A DNA stretch of 64,000 bases from Sphingomonadaceae bacterium. Lineage in GTDB: Bacteria; Pseudomonadota; Alphaproteobacteria; Sphingomonadales; Sphingomonadaceae. Each line of letters starts with the position of its first letter. Position 1 is the first letter of the stretch. Made by a program: the position numbers and the translations under genes. Location: NCBI GenBank assembly GCA_024236195.1, contig JACKKZ010000005.1, forward strand, positions 293,983 through 357,982, read 5' to 3'. Of the stretch, positions 61,338-64,000 are shown piece by piece. Below the pieces are notes generated by a model, which made no database searches, had not been told where the DNA came from, and worked only from the letters and a program-made list of their open reading frames with translations.

Positions 61338-61813
61338 CTACCATCGCCGATTTCAAGGTTGCCACCAACAAGGGCGAAGAACTGGACCTTGCCAGCAAGC
61401 AGGGCACCGTGCTGCTAGTGGTCAACACCGCCAGCAAATGCGGCTTTACCCCGCAATATGACGGGCTGGAGGCGCTCTACCAGAAATACAAGGACCGTGG
61501 CTTTGAAGTCATGGCCTTCCCCTGCAACCAGTTTGGCGGGCAGGAGCCGGGCGACGCGGGCGAGATCGCGGAATTCTGCAAGGTCAATTTCGGCCTGTCC
61601 TTCCCACTCATGCAGAAAGTGGAAGTCAACGGGCCGGGCGCCAGCCCGCTCTATGACTGGATGAAGGGCGAGGCACCGGGGCTGATGGGTAGCAAGTCGA
61701 TCAAGTGGAACTTCACCAAGTTCCTGATCGACCGCGAAGGCAATGTTGTGAAACGCTATGCCCCGACTGACAAGCCGGCGAGCATTGCGAAGGATATCGA
61801 AAAGCTGCTCTGA
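61334..61813 (+). CDS. Glutathione peroxidase (thioredoxin-type)
   Basis: 159 aa. Catalytic C36 in NTASKCGFTPQYDGLE, Q70 in FPCNQFGGQEPG and W125-N126 in WNFTKFL; C82 is a candidate resolving cysteine. The active site has Cys, not selenocysteine. The lack of the oligomerisation loop fits bacterial monomeric enzymes reduced by thioredoxin. It detoxifies hydroperoxides. Overlaps the secreted-protein gene by 4 bp. Confidence 0.93.
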   Translation: MTTIADFKVATNKGEELDLASKQGTVLLVVNTASKCGFTPQYDGLEALYQKYKDRGFEVMAFPCNQFGGQEPGDAGEIAEFCKVNFGLSFPLMQKVEVNGPGASPLYDWMKGEAPGLMGSKSIKWNFTKFLIDREGNVVKRYAPTDKPASIAKDIEKLL

Positions 61814-61961
61814 CCGGGTGCAGTTGCGTTTCGCGCAAGTTGATTAAGCACATTCGGGAGCCATGGCTTTGGCTGCGCTGCGTCCATGGGGACGTGGCGG
61901 GTGGAGTCGACGATGTGAAAGAGCCGGTGCCGCGAGTGTGGCAGGGCAGGGCGGTGTAGGA

Positions 61962-62030
61962 AAGTTTTTCCGGCTGGGCGGTGTGCGGCGCGCCCGCAAG
62001 GAAGAGATAGGCTATTATGAAGGCGACTGA
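61962..62030 (+). pseudogene. Possible BrnT toxin remnant
   Basis: In the frame ending at 62028-62030 the last codons read VRRARKEEIGYYEGD, resembling the end of BrnT-family toxins, and they overlap the BrnA-like ATG exactly as brnT overlaps brnA in intact pairs. No BrnT-like sequence is seen upstream, where gpx ends at 61813. I read this as a decayed toxin C-terminus; the match is short, so chance similarity is possible. Confidence 0.35.
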
Positions 62031-62232
62031 TTTCGACAAGGCGTTCGATGCAGGCAGCGATGTCAGCGATGCATTGGACTGGTCAAAGGCGCGCCGTCGC
62101 AATGACCAGAGCAGGCGCGTGAATGTGGACTTCCCGGCATGGGTCGTCGATGCGCTCGACAAACAGGCGCGGCACCTGGGTGTTACGCGCCAGTCCCTGA
62201 TCAAACTGTGGATCGCGGAGCGGCTGGGGTAG
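62017..62232 (+). CDS. BrnA/CopG-like antitoxin, apparently orphan
   Basis: 71 aa. MKATDFDKAFDAGSDVSDAL ... DWSKARR ... RRVNVDFPAWVVDALDKQAR ... HLGVTRQSLIKLWIAERLG: the C-terminal half is a ribbon-helix-helix DNA-binding fold as in BrnA/CopG antitoxins. Such proteins repress their own operon and neutralise a BrnT RNase. No intact toxin gene precedes it. GAAGAG lies upstream of the ATG. It is followed directly by the inverted-repeat-bounded cassette. Confidence 0.78.
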   Translation: MKATDFDKAFDAGSDVSDALDWSKARRRNDQSRRVNVDFPAWVVDALDKQARHLGVTRQSLIKLWIAERLG

Positions 62233-62445
62233 AGGTTTGCCCTGTGCGGCTGGTGTTGTGTGCGGTTTGGTTCACGCAGAGACGGGGAGGATTGCGCCTT
62301 TGGGGGTGGGGTGGTTCGGTGTCGGTCAGGTGGTTCGGATCAGCGCGGGCGGGATTTGAGGCGCGGGGTTTTTGGAGCAAGCGTCGCCGCAACCCAATCG
62401 CGTCGCAATTGGTGCATTTCGGCGCTGCCTCAATTCACCCTACAC

Positions 62446-62496
62446 TGGGGTTTCCGAACGTCCAGTAGGGTGCATTGAGCGAAGCGAAATGCACCC
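62446..62496. repeat. Palindromes in the 380-bp gap upstream of the low-GC gene
   Basis: CACCCTACACTGG faces CCAGTAGGGTG, overlapping GGGTGCATTGAGCGAAGCGA continuing AATGCACCC (62468-62496). The rest of 62233-62612 has no gene; 62530-62612 is markedly A/T-rich and likely holds the promoter of the next gene. Confidence 0.7.
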
Positions 62497-62612
62497 ACGG
62501 TGGGAGCGGGTTGGTGAAATGTTAAATAGGAAAAATCTATTTGCACTTCTGCATTTTTCCCGCATAACAAATATGTTATTAATAATAAAAACTATCGCGG
62601 AGCTAATTGGTG

Positions 62613-63044
62613 ATGCGTAAACTTTCGAAATATTTGTCGATCGTATTTTTGGCGATGACATTAACCATTTCTCAAGCGCATGCGAATGGCGTCGTCCTTC
62701 TGCTTTTTGATGGAAAGACTGGAAAGGTTTTTGCTGGTTGCCTAAATTGTAGTCGATATGATGAGAAATCTGTTTGCAACCGATATGGGGACTATGGTTC
62801 GCGTTATAGCGAAAAGAGCTTTTGGAACCGATATGGCGACTTTGGCTCTCGATACGAGAGTACTAGTCCTTGGAATAGGTATGGAGAAGGTCTCCGAATT
62901 TTAGACGGTGATGGGAACTATTATGGGCGTTTTTCGCTTGCGAGATATGGCCAATCGAAACTCCCGATTATTCAAGCATTGTTGAAAGCTTATGAAGCAA
63001 ATGACGATTTGTCTTCACTTCGTGATCGCTATTGTGAGCCTTGA
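62613..63044 (+). CDS. Secreted protein with WNRYGxxGSRYS-type repeats, low GC
   Basis: 143 aa from the ATG at 62613, with GGAG about 10 nt upstream. Signal peptide (YLSIVFLAMTLTISQAHAN). Residues about 40-90 contain three near-identical units: CNRYGDYGSRYSEKS, WNRYGDFGSRYESTS, WNRYGEG, preceded by CLNCSRYDEKSV; the C-terminus has ILDGDGNYYGRFSLARYGQS. I recall this repeat in uncharacterised secreted proteins of scattered bacteria. Clearly lower in GC than all neighbours, so probably acquired. Function unknown. Confidence 0.8.
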   Translation: MRKLSKYLSIVFLAMTLTISQAHANGVVLLLFDGKTGKVFAGCLNCSRYDEKSVCNRYGDYGSRYSEKSFWNRYGDFGSRYESTSPWNRYGEGLRILDGDGNYYGRFSLARYGQSKLPIIQALLKAYEANDDLSSLRDRYCEP

Positions 63045-63392
63045 ATTTTTGCACGGAGTATACGTAAGCTATTCCGAGGCATTTTGACTCGCTGGAGAGC
63101 CCAAATATCCCTCCGCGTCTTAAAACTCACCCGTCTTTTGTAGGGAGACCGGCAAGCAACAGAGCTAGCTGGCCCCCGAAGGCGCCACCCTCTGCGCTCT
63201 CTGCGTGAACCCCCGGCGCAGCCGTAAACGGGTGGGGTAGGGCTGACCTTGCTCCCATCTCACAGGTGGGAAAGCCGGGACACGCAAAAGCTTGTCCCCG
63301 TTTGCTCCAAGCCCCCCAACAATCCCCACCCTGTGGACAAATCCCGCCCTCGCGCGCTCCCCGAATCGCGCGCAATTTCCTAGCCTCCGGCC

Positions 63393-64000
63393 ATGCCCTA
63401 CGCCCCCTTTGTCCCGCTGCGTGTTCTCTCTTCCTATTCGATGCTCGAGGGGGCGATTGATCCCAAGGCGATTGCCAAACTGGCGAAGGAGCGGAACTTC
63501 CCGGCCATCGCGATTTGTGACCGGAACGGGCTCTATGGCGCGGTCATGTTTGCCAATGCCTGCAAGGATGAAGGCGTGCAGGCGATTATCGGCACGCTGC
63601 TGGGCGTGGCGCGCGATGAAGCTGCGCGGGTGGTCGATTATTTGCCGCTCTATGCGCAGGACGAGCGCGGCTATGACAATCTGTGCCATTTGGTCAGCAA
63701 GGCGCATCTGGACCGCCCGCTGGAGCTCGAGCCGCATGTGCAACTGTCCGATATGGAAGGCCATACGGACGGGCTGATCGCGCTCACCGGTGCGGGCGAG
63801 GGCGGGCTGACGCGGCTGCTGGCCGAGGGGCAGCAGGATCATGCCGAGGCGTTGGCGGACAAGTTGCAGGCGCTGTTCTCCGGGCGGCTCTATGTCGAGC
63901 TGGCGCGGCACAGCAGCGCGGCGAGCGACATGGCAGAGGAAGCGCTGATAAAGCTCGCCTATGCGCGGGATTTGCCGCTGGTGGCGACCAATCCCGCGAA
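63393..64000 (+). CDS. dnaE: DNA polymerase III alpha subunit, N-terminal part
   Basis: The first 202 codons are present; the gene runs off the window. The N-terminal PHP domain is recognisable: PFVPLRVLSSYSMLEGAIDP, KLAKERNFPAIAICDRNGLY, FANACKDEGVQAIIGTLLGV. In DnaE proteins with a metal-binding PHP site this start reads LRVHSxYS; here the histidines are replaced (FVPLRVLSSYS), so the site is probably inactive, with proofreading supplied by DnaQ. The 348-bp gap before it contains the right end of the candidate cassette and otherwise no visible gene. Confidence 0.92.
   Translation, partial: MPYAPFVPLRVLSSYSMLEGAIDPKAIAKLAKERNFPAIAICDRNGLYGAVMFANACKDEGVQAIIGTLLGVARDEAARVVDYLPLYAQDERGYDNLCHLVSKAHLDRPLELEPHVQLSDMEGHTDGLIALTGAGEGGLTRLLAEGQQDHAEALADKLQALFSGRLYVELARHSSAASDMAEEALIKLAYARDLPLVATNPA

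Larger units (their letters stand above)
62269..63211. mobile_element. Candidate cassette bounded by TTCACGCAGAG inverted repeats
   Basis: Left end GGTTCACGCAGAGACGGGGA (62269-62288) and right end, reverse complement GGTTCACGCAGAGAGCGCAG (from 63211 leftward), share GGTTCACGCAGAGA. The ends belong to the same family as the 14.7-15.0 kb and 50.4-50.9 kb repeats but are shorter. Inside are palindromes (62446-62496), an A/T-rich promoter zone near 62540-62600 and the low-GC gene at 62613. Mobility is inference. Confidence 0.5.

Overview
The window looks like a stretch of a GC-rich alphaproteobacterial chromosome, most likely order Sphingomonadales, family Erythrobacteraceae. I infer this from the proteins (UvrA, DnaE, the mdh-sucD-sucA-sucB-lpd order, a KorAB pair, LolCD) and from dense short intergenic palindromes. 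No rRNA, tRNA, CRISPR array or classical transposase was found.

Layout: 0-0.7 kb is the end of rpoA plus rplQ. 0.75-6.5 kb holds a secreted protein, an S9 oligopeptidase, two paralogous secreted proteins, a TRIC-type channel and a VOC protein. 6.7-14.5 kb is a minus-strand TCA block (lpdA, sucB, sucA, sucD, a small lipoprotein, mdh). 15-18.7 kb has a GGDEF-EAL protein, a small unknown and a SleB-type hydrolase. 18.9-23.9 kb is a vitamin B12 uptake locus: cobalamin riboswitch, btuB, btuF, btuC, btuD. 24.2-36.5 kb is an accessory zone: an M3 peptidase, a restriction-modification enzyme resembling type ISP without a helicase, an 836-bp repeat block, uvrA with a LexA-type operator, a lower-GC SIR2-like gene and an HTH-type unknown. 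36.8-46.9 kb holds membrane and envelope genes, a 3-hydroxybutyrate dehydrogenase, an M28 peptidase, guaB, an rsmB-like methyltransferase, rppH and an esterase. 47-50.4 kb is korA-korB, split by a small membrane gene. 50.4-50.9 kb is a GxxExxY nuclease-like gene bounded by inverted repeats. 51-60.7 kb has a YdjM-like protein, photolyase, Cfa-like methyltransferase, serine hydrolase, PilZ, SDR, purF and lolC-lolD. 60.8-63.4 kb is a second accessory stretch (gpx, BrnA-like antitoxin, inverted-repeat-bounded low-GC gene) before dnaE, which runs off the window.

The most unusual theme is the interaction of short palindromic elements with genes. Elements that also occur between genes lie in frame inside uvrA and twice inside the restriction enzyme gene; a related repeat tract lies inside the HTH protein. 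In the B12 locus they supply the btuF start codon, the likely btuC ribosome-binding site and the btuD stop codon. A separate family of CGCAAAGG/CGCGGAGA-type repeats forms convergent ends around the GxxExxY gene and around the low-GC gene at 62.6 kb, and occurs without cargo downstream of the 15.1-17.0 kb gene. This suggests a cassette family with a candidate PD-(D/E)XK nuclease. Two 2-oxoglutarate oxidation routes (OGDH complex and KorAB) are encoded about 33 kb apart.
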